From Gillisia sp. Hel_I_86 (GTDB lineage: Bacteria; Bacteroidota; Bacteroidia; Flavobacteriales; Flavobacteriaceae): 64,000 nucleotides of DNA. Below are positions 35,489 through 44,675 of this stretch, piece after piece (the first letter of the stretch is position 1; each line of letters opens with the position of its first letter). Below the pieces are notes generated by a model, which saw only the letters and a program-made list of their open reading frames with translations, did no database searches and was not told where the DNA came from. The stretch lies in the NCBI RefSeq assembly GCF_007827275.1, contig NZ_VISE01000001.1, positions 2,232,001 through 2,296,000 on the forward strand, written 5' to 3'. A program made the position numbers and the translations under genes.

Positions 35489-36178
35489 TTAAGATGTAAA
35501 GTAGCCTGTTAATTGAAAGCCGAGCAGTAAAAACCCAGCGGCCATAAGTGCTGTATTTGTAATTGTTGAAAATTTCATAAAACTAGGTTGTCTTCTCCAT
35601 ACCGTGATAAGTAGCAATACTATCGCTAAGGCAATAAATTGTCCTATTTCTACACCTATATTGAAACCTATTAAATTTGTAAATAGTCCTTCGCGGTCGA
35701 ATTTGAATTCTTGCAATTTACTTGCAAGGCCAAAACCGTGAAATAATCCGAAGATTAAAACTGCTGCCTTCGTATTGGGCTGTTTACCAAAGAACTGCTT
35801 AAATCCGCCCAGATTATCGAATCCTTTGTATACGATAGATAGTGCTATAATTGCATCAATTAAGTATGCATTAATGTTAATATCTGCTAAAACACCTAAA
35901 AGTAAAGTGGTACTGTGACCAATTGTAAAAAAACTAACATATAATAGCACTTCTTTTGGTTTATATAGAAAGAAAATAACCCCTACCAAAAATAATAGGT
36001 GGTCATAACCTGTAATCATATGTTTAGCTCCTATATACAAAAAGGGCCCGAAGGCAACACCATTGTTTCCTAACAAAAAGGTTTGTGTGTTTTCATCGAC
36101 ACCGTGCGCAAATGCGGTAGTGCAAAATGCGCAAACAACAGTTAATACCAGAAAGGATATTATCTTTTTTATTTTCAT
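35489..36178 (-). CDS. HupE/UreJ-family membrane protein
   Basis: 229 residues: a signal-like N-terminus ending at TTAFAHGVDENTQ, then about six helices. It contains the HupE-type motif HMITGYDHLLFLVGV and VLLYVSFFTIGHSTTLLLG and a histidine in LIFGLFHGFGLASKL. HupE/UreJ proteins are considered nickel/cobalt-type permeases. In this neighbourhood of a [NiFe] hydrogenase, nickel uptake is attractive but unproven; copper-linked clusters also carry such proteins. Confidence 0.85.
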   Translation of the reverse strand: MKIKKIISFLVLTVVCAFCTTAFAHGVDENTQTFLLGNNGVAFGPFLYIGAKHMITGYDHLLFLVGVIFFLYKPKEVLLYVSFFTIGHSTTLLLGVLADININAYLIDAIIALSIVYKGFDNLGGFKQFFGKQPNTKAAVLIFGLFHGFGLASKLQEFKFDREGLFTNLIGFNIGVEIGQFIALAIVLLLITVWRRQPSFMKFSTITNTALMAAGFLLLGFQLTGYFTS

Positions 36179-36192
36179 AATAAATTAGATTT

Positions 36193-36224
36193 AATCCCAT
36201 TGCACCTTGAGGCACAATGGGATT
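36193..36224 (-). terminator. Hairpin between small lipoprotein and HupE genes
   Basis: AATCCCATTG / CAATGGGATT, a 10-bp stem around a 12-base loop, just downstream of the lipoprotein stop and upstream of HupE. It may act as a weak terminator or attenuator. Confidence 0.45.
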
Positions 36225-36231
36225 TCAATTA

Positions 36232-36447
36232 TTAATGTGCGTGCCCGTGGGATTTAACCTGCTCTATACTATCCATTTTCATTTTGCGGGCCATTTGGAT
36301 GCTATCCTGCGTACTCATCATTTCCATATTGTTGTCTTTATTAACATTTTCCTGGACATTCGGAGTAGCTTCCTCCTTTTTTGTTTCCTTGCAAGATGCG
36401 AATAGGGTCGTCAATGCAACTGCTGTAATAAAAAATACTCTTTTCAT
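36232..36447 (-). CDS. Small Met/His lipoprotein
   Basis: 71 residues: lipoprotein signal MKRVFFITAVALTTLFASC, a polar EEATPNVQENVNKD stretch, then NMEMMSTQDSIQMARKMKMD and a tail ending SHGHAH. The methionines and the HGHAH end suggest metal binding outside the cytoplasm. Same strand as HupE and the anchor gene, so probably one operon. Confidence 0.75.
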   Translation of the reverse strand: MKRVFFITAVALTTLFASCKETKKEEATPNVQENVNKDNNMEMMSTQDSIQMARKMKMDSIEQVKSHGHAH

Positions 36448-36517
36448 AATTTATTGATTTAGATATTTACTGATTTTAAAATTTTATTTTTACTGCTTTT
36501 TGGGATTCTTGTTTTGA

Positions 36518-36664
36518 TTGTCCATAAAGTATCCTAAACTGAAAAGGGACGTCATTCTGAACTTGTTTCAGAATCTTATTTCAATGTAAATCATTGCAAT
36601 ATTGAGATCCTGAAATAAATTCAGGGTGACGAAAGAACTATTAGGACAAAAACCGGATATACAT
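36518..36664. repeat. REP-like dispersed repeat, copy 2
   Basis: 147-bp counterpart of 31026-31183, with the same ends and internal inverted repeat (GTCATTCTGAACTTGTTTCA and its mirror CTGAAATAAATTCAGGGTGAC). It fills the gap between the lipoprotein and the ferredoxin gene. Confidence 0.75.
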
Positions 36665-36702
36665 ATTCTTGTTTCATGATTTAATTACATTTGAAACTAA
36701 AT

Positions 36703-36954
36703 TTATTTTTTATTTAAAATATACCTCTTAAAAATTGTTCCTAAATCTTTCTCTGAAAACCATATATCGCTTGGATGAAGATGAAGCACAGGAGCCTGTT
36801 GGCATCTATCATTGCAATCCATTTTATCAACTTCAATTTTACCTTTCAAGTTATATTTCTTTATATAGTATTCTAAACGCTTTCCTTTTTTCTTTCGGCA
36901 GTTTGCACCGTTACACTGATAGATGACGGGTTTATTGTTTTTAGAATCTTCCAT
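36703..36954 (-). CDS. (2Fe-2S) ferredoxin-like thioredoxin-fold protein
   Basis: About 83 residues from the ATG at 36954 (MEDSKNNKPVIYQCNGANC); an ATG at 36978 would add eight residues. Four cysteines, in YQCNGANC and DCNDRCQQAPVL, match thioredoxin-like [2Fe-2S] ferredoxins. Electron transfer in the cytoplasm is likely; the partner is unknown. Downstream of the MFS/CusB/CusA genes on the same strand. Confidence 0.8.
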   Translation of the reverse strand: MEDSKNNKPVIYQCNGANCRKKKGKRLEYYIKKYNLKGKIEVDKMDCNDRCQQAPVLHLHPSDIWFSEKDLGTIFKRYILNKK

Positions 36955-37013
36955 AATGCTATTGTTTATAGTGAACACTCAAATTTTTACTGCTACATTT
37001 TTCATAGCAAATA

Positions 37014-38285
37014 TTAATGTATAATTGCCTTCGATTTTATTTGATCTGAATTTCTAATAGTTTCTTTTGGTCTAAGAAACAGAAATACAATCAGCAACAG
37101 CGACAAAGTGATAATTCCTCCATAGAGAAATTCCTTTTCGGGGAAATTGGTTCCCAAAAACCCGGCTATCGGATATGCGAATGCCCACCAAAGATGTGAA
37201 AACGCAAAATGGGAGCCATATACTTTTCCTTGTTCACTATCTGATATATTCTCTCCTATAAGTGTTTCTGAAGGTATTTCTGCAAGACTTTGCCCTAAAC
37301 CTGCAACGATCCAAAATGCAAAGAGCAGGGAAAAATTCAGGTAATTTGCGGCACTAATTGCTAGACCCAATACTAATGCTCCCAATACTAAGGAAACCTG
37401 CCTCGATTTGGATTTATCTATAGCACCAGAAACGAAAGCAGCGACTGTTGCACCAATACCGAAGGCAGCCATAATTAAACCATAATCCTTATCGGTAAGA
37501 TCCAATCCGCTTTTTACAAGAATGATTGTATTCACCAATATAAAAGCTCCGGCCATCGCTGTTACCAGTTCTATGAAAAGCGCAAAACGTATGTATTTGT
37601 TTTGAAACAAAAGTCGAATGCCTTTGGTTACATCTTGCCAAGTTGTAAGTTGTTTTTTCGAAATATCTTCCTTAGGTACATTCAAGAAATCTTTTGGAAG
37701 GGTTAAAAGCAAAATGCCCGCGACAATAAATGTAGCTGCATCAACCAAAAATATTTCGCGAGCACCCAACCAAACTGCAAGGATACCTGCCAATCCTGGC
37801 CCTAAAACTCCCAATAACTGATACGTGGCAGCCGATAGACCAATAGCTTGCCGATATAATTTCTTGTCAACTATCTGTGGAATTATAGACCTATAAGTAG
37901 GACTAAAAAAAGCATTGAAAACATTCATAAGGAATACCAAGACATAAATCTGCCATTCGGCGGTAATGAACGGTAGCAAGGCGACAAGTCCCATCCTAAT
38001 AAAGTGGGTCGTGTACAGAATCTTTTTTCGGTCTATCCGGTCTGCTAGTACACCTGCAAAAGGTGAAAAGATGATAAAGGCGGTTACCCGCAATGTGAGG
38101 GCAGTGGCCAAAATTATCGCAGCCCTTCCTTCCCCAAATTGATAGGCCAATAATGCCAAACCGACCCAAGTGAAGGCATCCCCCAACAGGCTGATGGTCT
38201 GTGCGAGATATACCTTCGCAAACAGCTTATTTTGCAGTGCTTGAAAGGGTTCTATTAATTTGGATATAGCCTTGCCGATTTTTAT
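37014..38285 (-). CDS. MFS transporter with apparent ATA start
   Basis: Twelve-helix major facilitator with the A-motif GVLADRIDRKKI and RPKETIRNSD near the end, similar to EntS-like exporters. The first conventional start is a TTG at 38186, inside helix 1. Sensible MFS sequence (KIGKAISKLIEPFQALQNKL, then FAKVYLAQTISLLGDAFTWV) extends to an ATA at 38285-38283. That codon is followed by AAA and stands 33 bases after the CusB stop. From there the protein has 423 residues, normal for the family. Start uncertain; substrate unknown, perhaps a metal chelate. Confidence 0.75.
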   Translation of the reverse strand: MKIGKAISKLIEPFQALQNKLFAKVYLAQTISLLGDAFTWVGLALLAYQFGEGRAAIILATALTLRVTAFIIFSPFAGVLADRIDRKKILYTTHFIRMGLVALLPFITAEWQIYVLVFLMNVFNAFFSPTYRSIIPQIVDKKLYRQAIGLSAATYQLLGVLGPGLAGILAVWLGAREIFLVDAATFIVAGILLLTLPKDFLNVPKEDISKKQLTTWQDVTKGIRLLFQNKYIRFALFIELVTAMAGAFILVNTIILVKSGLDLTDKDYGLIMAAFGIGATVAAFVSGAIDKSKSRQVSLVLGALVLGLAISAANYLNFSLLFAFWIVAGLGQSLAEIPSETLIGENISDSEQGKVYGSHFAFSHLWWAFAYPIAGFLGTNFPEKEFLYGGIITLSLLLIVFLFLRPKETIRNSDQIKSKAIIH

Positions 38286-38318
38286 CCTGATATCTTAAAA
38301 TTATTTTTCAAATTGGGA

Positions 38319-39518
38319 CTACTCTTCTTCTTCAGAATTTCTCAATGCAGACAAGATGGAATAAGCATTTTTGGTCACAGGCTTAAAACTGTTGACATCA
38401 GCACTTTCAGCAAAAGTTATGGCCGTGTACCCTTCCTGCTCAATTCCTTTTTTAACCTGTTCCAATCTAAATGTATAGCCGCTATCAGAATTTTCGGTTT
38501 GAAAGATTACAAAATCTTTCCCTTCATATTGAACAATAGCTTCAGAAGGGATCGCCATCTGCTTATTTGTACCGCTTTCGATCCAAGCTTTCACGTACAT
38601 TCCCGGTAATAATCCTTTTTTGTCCTCTTTGTTTAAATGGCTGTAAACTGGTGTGATACGATCGCTTCCGGTAGCTTTTCCTATTAAGAAAACCTCGGCG
38701 GTACGGTTGAATTTATTATCATTGGCAAGGGAGAATTTTACGGTTTGGCCTACTTTAATTTTTCCCAGGTCTTTTTCAAAGGCGTTCAATGCCAGATGAA
38801 TATCGTCCAAATTAACTACTTCAAAAAGCACATCTTGTGGGGATACATAATCACCGATGTTTACTTTGCTCGCTTTTACAAAACCTGTAATAGGGGCATA
38901 AAGGTTGGCAGTTCGGGTTATGTTGCCATTTTGGACATTACTTCTACTGATTCCCGCCAGCGCAAGCTGTTGTTCGTATGCCTTAACGCGACCTTGCGTT
39001 ATTTTATAATCTGAGGAAACCTGTTGAAAGGTTTTTGCCGAATTGATATCCTCTTCCCGCAATTGTTTTTGGCGGTTATATTCTTCTTCAAGAAATTGTA
39101 GCCTGCTTAAACTTTCCAAATAATCCTGTTGTATTTGGATAAATTCAGGATTTTCGATCGTAGCCAAGACCTGCCCTTTTTTAATCGCTTCCCCAGGCAG
39201 TCTCCCGGCAGTTTTTAAATAACCTCCTAAAGGTGCAGATACAGAGGCCATACTTTTGGGCTCCACATCAATAACACCGTTGAGTTTAATAATATTGCTA
39301 AGATTTCTCATTTCTATCTGTCCGGTTTCTATTCCGGCAAGATTGTATTGATCCTTTGTAAAAGTGACCTGTTTGGCCCCGTTTGCAGCAGGTTGTTCTT
39401 TTGGCATAGAAGCTTCTGCGGAAGTTTCCGTTTTTTCTGAATCCTTGTTGCCGCACGCTACGATCAATAAGGTTGATAAAATGAGCAACGGGAATTTTGT
39501 ATTGAATTTAATTTTCAT
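38319..39518 (-). CDS. CusB/CzcB-type RND periplasmic adaptor
   Basis: A 399-residue lipoprotein (LLIVACGN). It has a lipoyl domain (GYLKTAGRLPGEAIKKGQVL and LYAPITGFVKASKVNIGDYV), a helical hairpin between, and barrel domains with VAEVFLIGKATGSD-type and GLLPGMYVKAWIE segments. It couples the CusA-like pump to the outer-membrane channel. Immediately downstream (33 bases) of the pump gene. Confidence 0.92.
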   Translation of the reverse strand: MKIKFNTKFPLLILSTLLIVACGNKDSEKTETSAEASMPKEQPAANGAKQVTFTKDQYNLAGIETGQIEMRNLSNIIKLNGVIDVEPKSMASVSAPLGGYLKTAGRLPGEAIKKGQVLATIENPEFIQIQQDYLESLSRLQFLEEEYNRQKQLREEDINSAKTFQQVSSDYKITQGRVKAYEQQLALAGISRSNVQNGNITRTANLYAPITGFVKASKVNIGDYVSPQDVLFEVVNLDDIHLALNAFEKDLGKIKVGQTVKFSLANDNKFNRTAEVFLIGKATGSDRITPVYSHLNKEDKKGLLPGMYVKAWIESGTNKQMAIPSEAIVQYEGKDFVIFQTENSDSGYTFRLEQVKKGIEQEGYTAITFAESADVNSFKPVTKNAYSILSALRNSEEEE

Positions 39519-39551
39519 CTTTTTATATTTTATATAATATCATTAAGATTT

Positions 39552-42500
39552 TTACAAGCCCAATAAGGCTTCTATTACAATGATGGACTGATTATATTGA
39601 TAGAGGGTGTTTAGATATTCTGTCTGGATGGTATTCGCCAAAGTGAGGTTCTGCAAGTACTGTGCATAGGAAACGTTCCCACTTTTAAAGCTCTTTTCCG
39701 AATTGTTGATGATAAGCTCTGCTTGTGGCAGGGCTTCATTTTGATAGTAATTGAGCGTGCCTTGAAGTTTATAGTATTCTTGTAACAAACTTTGTAGTTC
39801 TCCTTGTAATTGGGTTTGGTTCAGCTCAAGTTGGGATTGGGCGATATCCTCTTCGATTTTTGCCGCCTTTATCTTGGAACGATGCCCTCCCGGAAAAATA
39901 GGGATAGCCATGCCTACCTGAAAATAGGAAAACCGATCACCATTATCATATTGAATGTCCTGGCCATTTACAAATTGATCGCCTATAAAGGATTGACTGT
40001 TATAACCGAACATAAGATCGGGTAAAACTTTGTTCCTCTCCACGTTGGTCTCCCGTTTTCTTACGGCCAATTGTTGTTTTAAATAAACGAACGGGGGGCT
40101 TTGTTCCACCGACTGACTTTCAATATCCAAATCGATCTCGTTAGGAACAAGTTCAGTGTCTGTAACACTTATATTATCATTGGTGTTCAATACTACCTGT
40201 AAGCGTTTTTTGGCAATTCTCATATCCGCCTCATTTTGTTGAAGCTTATTTTTTATTTGCATCGATTGTGTGGCCGAGGTCACACTTTCCAGCTTTGTGG
40301 ATTCTCCTGTTTTATAACGCATTGAACTGGATCGGTCAAGATTACTGTATAGACTATCTTGACGCTGCAACAAACGTTCATTCTCCATTAGAAACATATA
40401 CCTCAAATAGGCAGATTTAACATCCGCAATCAGTTCATTTTTCTCTATAATCTTGAGTTGCTCACTGCTATTGACCCTGGCTTTCGCCAACTTGAATTGA
40501 CTGGTGTAAACCGTGGGAAAATTAATTCGCTGAGTAACGCCATATAGGTTGTCTTTCAACGTAGGTGTATTAAATTCGCCTCTTGAATAGGAAAATTCTG
40601 TTCGGGGTATGGTAATCGCGCCATATTTTCCCGTTTTTTCAACATCTATTTCATATTGCGCGATCTTAATGCGGTTATTATTTTGAAGGGCAATTTCAAT
40701 GGCTTGCTCTAAAGTAAGTTTACGCTCCTGCGCTTGATTTGTTTCCTGTGCTTGAAGTTGCGTCGCTGGAAAAAACATACCACCGATTACAATTAAAGTG
40801 GTGGCTATTTTCTTTTTTCTAAAATTGAATTTGACCTTGCCTTCCGTAAAATAAATGTACAGGACGGGTAGAACAATCAGTGTTAGCGCTGTAGCTGTAA
40901 TCAGCCCACCTATTACCACAGTGGCCAGTGGCCGCTGCACCTCTGCACCAGATGATGATGACAATGCCATCGGCAAGAAACCTAAGGCCGCTACCGTGGC
41001 GGTCATCAATACCGGTCTCAACCTCACGCGCGTACCCTTAAGAACACGTTCATAAATATCGGTCACGCCTTCTTTATCAAGCCTGTTGAATTCAGCTACC
41101 AGCACGATACCGTTTAAAACGGCCACACCAAATAATGCAATAAATCCAATCCCAGCCGATATACTGAAGGGAAGGTCTCGTATCAGAAGTGCAAAAACAC
41201 CTCCAATGGCAGATAATGGTATCGCGGTAAAAATGAGCAAACTTTGTTTTATTGAACCGAAGGCAAAATAGAGCAGTATTAGAATAAGCAATAAGGCTAC
41301 TGGTAAAGCGATCATCAATCTTTGATTTGCCTCTTTTAAGTTCTGAAATTGTCCGCCATAGGTTACATAATAGCCAGCCGGCATATCAACATTAGCACCC
41401 ATAATCTGTTTAATATCATCGACTATGCTCTGAACATCCCTTTCACGCACATTAAATCCTATGGTAATACGCCTTTTGGCATTATCACGTTGAATCTGTA
41501 CAGGTCCAGGTTCAAAGGAAACGTTGGCTACCTCACTAAGCGGAATTTGCCTTCCCTCTGGAGTGCTGACATATAAATTCTGTACATCGGTGATATCAGT
41601 TCGGTAGTCCTTATCCAATCGAACCACTAGATCAAAACGGCGTTCTCCTTCATATACAAGTCCAGCAGAAGTACCTGCAAACGCAGTTTCGATAGCATTA
41701 TTTACATCCTCGATATTCATCCCATACTGGGATATCTTATCACGGTCCATTTGAATATTTATCTGCGGTAAACCTGTAATTTCCTCCACATATAAATCTT
41801 CCACACCTTCTACGGATTTTATTTTGCTACCAACATTGCTGGCCAGATCTGAAAGGATGTTAAGGTCTTCTCCGTAAATTTTGAGTACTACATCTTGTTT
41901 GGCGCCGGTCAATAATTCATTGAATCGCATTTGTATAGGCTGCTGGAAACTAAAAGTAGCGTTTGGAATAACCGATAAGGATTCCTGCATTTTCTCTATC
42001 AAACCTTCTCTTCCTTCTGCACTTGTCCAGTCCTCTTTGGGACTCAGGATTACCATCATATCTCCTGCTTCAATAGGCATAGGGTCTGTTGGTATTTCCC
42101 CTGAACCAATCTTGTTGACTACTTGCGTTACTTCATCTGGATATTCATTTAATAATATGGTCTGGGCCTTTTGGGAAACATCGATCATTTGGTCAATAGA
42201 GCTCCCAACGGGCACTCGGGTTTCCACTGCGAAATCCCCTTCGTCCAACTGCGGAATAAACTCACCACCCATATTGGCGAACACTACCAGCGTAATAACG
42301 AATAATCCTATTGCCAATCCAATTACCAAAAGCTTTGCATGAAGGGCGGCTTCTATAATAGGTCTATAAAGACGCTGAAAGAAATCCATCATCTTATCGG
42401 AAAAATTCCTTTTATGCTCCGTCTTACGGCCTAAAGCAAGGGCAGACATCATCGGAACATACGTAAGCGATAAAATCAATGCTCCCAAAATGGCGAAAGA

Positions 42501-43952
42501 AACCGTTTGGGCCATTGGGTGGAACATTTTTCCTGCTACCCCGCTTAAAGCCATAATGGGTAAATACACAATGAGTATAATTATTTGTCCAAATGCTGCG
42601 GAATTCATCATTTTACCAGCAGATCGTTTTACTTCGGTATCCATCTGTTCAGAAGATAATTTTTCAACTCCGGCATACTTCTTTTTACTGGTATGAATCC
42701 CGAACATCACAGATTCAACAATGATTACCGCCCCATCTACGATAAGACCGAAATCTATTGCGCCCAAACTCATCAAGTTTCCCGAGACCCCAAAGAGGTT
42801 CATCATTGATATTGCAAAAAGCATTGAGAGCGGTATAACAGAAGCCACTATCAATCCACCCCTAAAATTTCCCAGAAAGAGAATCAGTACAAATATCACA
42901 ATCAACGCCCCTTCCGTAAGATTGGTAGTCACCGTTCCTATCGCACGATCCACCAATTTTTTCCTATCCAGGTACGGCTCAATGGTCACCCCTTCGGGCA
43001 AGGTTTCCTTAATCTGTTCAATTTTATCTTTTACAGCATTAATAACCGCTGAAGAGTTTGCTCCTTTTAGCATCATTACAATCCCCGTGACCACTTCGCC
43101 TTCTCCATTTCGAGTAGCAGCCCCGTAGCGTACACCGTGACCAAACTGTACTTTGGCAACATCCCTTATTAGTACTGGCGTTCCATTACTTACTTTAACA
43201 ACAATCTTCTCTAGCTCTTGTAAATTATTCACGAGGCCTTCACTACGTATGAAATAGGCATTGGGTCCCTTATCAATATAAGCCCCACCAGTATTTTGAT
43301 TGTTTTTTTCCAGGGCGGTAAAAATCTCCTCGATAGTAACGTTCACACTTTGAAGTTTATCGGGGTCTATCGCAATTTCATATTGCTTAACAAAACCTCC
43401 AAAACCACTGACTTCAGCAACACCAGGCGTTCCCAATAACTGCCGTTTGATAATCCAATCCTGTATAGAGCGCAGCTCCGTTGCATCGTATTGGTCCTCA
43501 TATCCTTCTTTGGGATGAATCACATATTGATATATTTCACCCAGCCCAGTGGTTACGGGTGCCATTTCAGGCTCTCCCACACCCTCAGGTATATTTTTAG
43601 CTGCCAAAGACAAGCGTTCTTGAACTTGCTGTCGTGCCCAATAGAGGTCGGTATCTTCCTCAAATACAATGGTTACAATGGAAAGCCCAAAGCGGGAAAA
43701 AGAACGCATATCCTTTATCCCAGGTATGCTTACCATTGTTTGTTCAACGGGAAATGTTACAAGTTGTTCTACCTCCTGAGCTGCAAGGGTAGGGGAAACG
43801 GTTATGACCATTACCTGATTGTCCGTAATATCGGGTACGGCATCTATGGGCAGTTTTGTTAGGGAATAAACTCCCCAGCCTATAAGGAACAAGGTTAATA
43901 TTCCGACAACAAGTTTGTTGTTGATCGAAAATTGAATGATTTTATCTAACAT
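39552..43952 (-). CDS. CusA/CzcA heavy-metal RND pump fused to a TolC-type channel
   Basis: 1,466 residues. Residues 1 to about 1040 form an HME-type RND pump: a first helix, two periplasmic loops, GNLMSLGAIDFGLIVDGAVI in helix 4 (charged residues of metal pumps) and a second helix block ending near VLPVLYIYFTEGKVKFNF. After a short basic linker and a new hydrophobic stretch ending in QLQAQ (about 1050-1070), the rest (about 1075-1466) is a TolC-like protein: LTLEQAIEIALQNNNRI, MRYKTGESTKLESVTSATQS and KSGNVSYAQYLQNLTLANTI. Inner-membrane pump and outer-membrane channel are thus made as one polypeptide, with what looks like an internal signal peptide. Exports Cu, Ag, Co, Zn or Cd; the metal is not decided by sequence. 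Confidence 0.92.
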   Translation of the reverse strand: MLDKIIQFSINNKLVVGILTLFLIGWGVYSLTKLPIDAVPDITDNQVMVITVSPTLAAQEVEQLVTFPVEQTMVSIPGIKDMRSFSRFGLSIVTIVFEEDTDLYWARQQVQERLSLAAKNIPEGVGEPEMAPVTTGLGEIYQYVIHPKEGYEDQYDATELRSIQDWIIKRQLLGTPGVAEVSGFGGFVKQYEIAIDPDKLQSVNVTIEEIFTALEKNNQNTGGAYIDKGPNAYFIRSEGLVNNLQELEKIVVKVSNGTPVLIRDVAKVQFGHGVRYGAATRNGEGEVVTGIVMMLKGANSSAVINAVKDKIEQIKETLPEGVTIEPYLDRKKLVDRAIGTVTTNLTEGALIVIFVLILFLGNFRGGLIVASVIPLSMLFAISMMNLFGVSGNLMSLGAIDFGLIVDGAVIIVESVMFGIHTSKKKYAGVEKLSSEQMDTEVKRSAGKMMNSAAFGQIIILIVYLPIMALSGVAGKMFHPMAQTVSFAILGALILSLTYVPMMSALALGRKTEHKRNFSDKMMDFFQRLYRPIIEAALHAKLLVIGLAIGLFVITLVVFANMGGEFIPQLDEGDFAVETRVPVGSSIDQMIDVSQKAQTILLNEYPDEVTQVVNKIGSGEIPTDPMPIEAGDMMVILSPKEDWTSAEGREGLIEKMQESLSVIPNATFSFQQPIQMRFNELLTGAKQDVVLKIYGEDLNILSDLASNVGSKIKSVEGVEDLYVEEITGLPQINIQMDRDKISQYGMNIEDVNNAIETAFAGTSAGLVYEGERRFDLVVRLDKDYRTDITDVQNLYVSTPEGRQIPLSEVANVSFEPGPVQIQRDNAKRRITIGFNVRERDVQSIVDDIKQIMGANVDMPAGYYVTYGGQFQNLKEANQRLMIALPVALLLILILLYFAFGSIKQSLLIFTAIPLSAIGGVFALLIRDLPFSISAGIGFIALFGVAVLNGIVLVAEFNRLDKEGVTDIYERVLKGTRVRLRPVLMTATVAALGFLPMALSSSSGAEVQRPLATVVIGGLITATALTLIVLPVLYIYFTEGKVKFNFRKKKIATTLIVIGGMFFPATQLQAQETNQAQERKLTLEQAIEIALQNNNRIKIAQYEIDVEKTGKYGAITIPRTEFSYSRGEFNTPTLKDNLYGVTQRINFPTVYTSQFKLAKARVNSSEQLKIIEKNELIADVKSAYLRYMFLMENERLLQRQDSLYSNLDRSSSMRYKTGESTKLESVTSATQSMQIKNKLQQNEADMRIAKKRLQVVLNTNDNISVTDTELVPNEIDLDIESQSVEQSPPFVYLKQQLAVRKRETNVERNKVLPDLMFGYNSQSFIGDQFVNGQDIQYDNGDRFSYFQVGMAIPIFPGGHRSKIKAAKIEEDIAQSQLELNQTQLQGELQSLLQEYYKLQGTLNYYQNEALPQAELIINNSEKSFKSGNVSYAQYLQNLTLANTIQTEYLNTLYQYNQSIIVIEALLGL

Positions 43953-44151
43953 TATAGTAGAAGAATTTTAAGATGGAAAACGAAAATATGAAACACCAAG
44001 AGCTGACTTCATAGACGTTTTTTAAAAGACTATGGTTTTTAAACTAAAGATAATTAATGGTAGCTATGACAAAAGAATATTGCATAACTAAATCGTGATA
44101 TAAGCAGCATCAAGCTCAAAAATGCTTGAGTGTATATAACACTTTCAGAAA

Positions 44152-44538
44152 TTAACAAGAAGGTGGCCCCCGAAGGGTATGGGAAGGTAATGCCGAAAAA
44201 TATGGAATTATAGGATAATCCCGAAAACGTTGCTTTTCAAAATTCGCGAACCAAATTTCTTGATTGTCAATGTGAACATTTAAAGGCGAGTTTTGAAAAA
44301 TTTTAATTTTTACATCTAGCTTTTTAATGGTGCCCGTTACATACTTTAAACTTCTTTCATTCAAAGAATGCTGAAAGTGCTCAAAAATATGGCCAAGCTC
44401 TAGATGTTCTTGAGCTATTTGTTGAGAACCTATTTCAGAAGCAGTGGAAACGTCTTCAGCATCAATATGAGGCACGATGTCGTGGCCTATCATAATGAAG
44501 GCTGCTGCAAAGAACAGTATATTTCTAAATAGCTTCAA
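44152..44538 (-). CDS. Small exported protein of unknown function
   Basis: 128 residues: an N-terminal signal (MKLFRNILFFAAAFIMIGHD), histidines in the following DIVPHIDAED and LELGHIFEHFQHSL, and a C-terminus HTLRGPPSC. Proteins with this kind of tail are common just upstream of metal RND genes in Bacteroidota and may bind metal in the periplasm. It precedes the CusA-CusC gene on the same strand. Confidence 0.6.
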   Translation of the reverse strand: MKLFRNILFFAAAFIMIGHDIVPHIDAEDVSTASEIGSQQIAQEHLELGHIFEHFQHSLNERSLKYVTGTIKKLDVKIKIFQNSPLNVHIDNQEIWFANFEKQRFRDYPIIPYFSALPSHTLRGPPSC

Positions 44539-44622
44539 TGCAATTGTTTGATAAAGCAGCGAATTTATGAAATTTTTTTACACTTTAGGTAAATTTAAAG
44601 TACGAAAATTTTAACTATTCGC

Positions 44623-44656
44623 AATCCCCTCTGATTTATTAATACACAGGGGGATT
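44623..44656 (-). terminator. Hairpin after the DsrE-like gene
   Basis: AATCCCC-TCTG pairs with CAGGGGGATT with a bulge, about 20 bases after the DsrE stop. Probable terminator separating it from 44538. Confidence 0.45.
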
Positions 44657-44675
44657 ACAAATTAGTTATCTGTTA

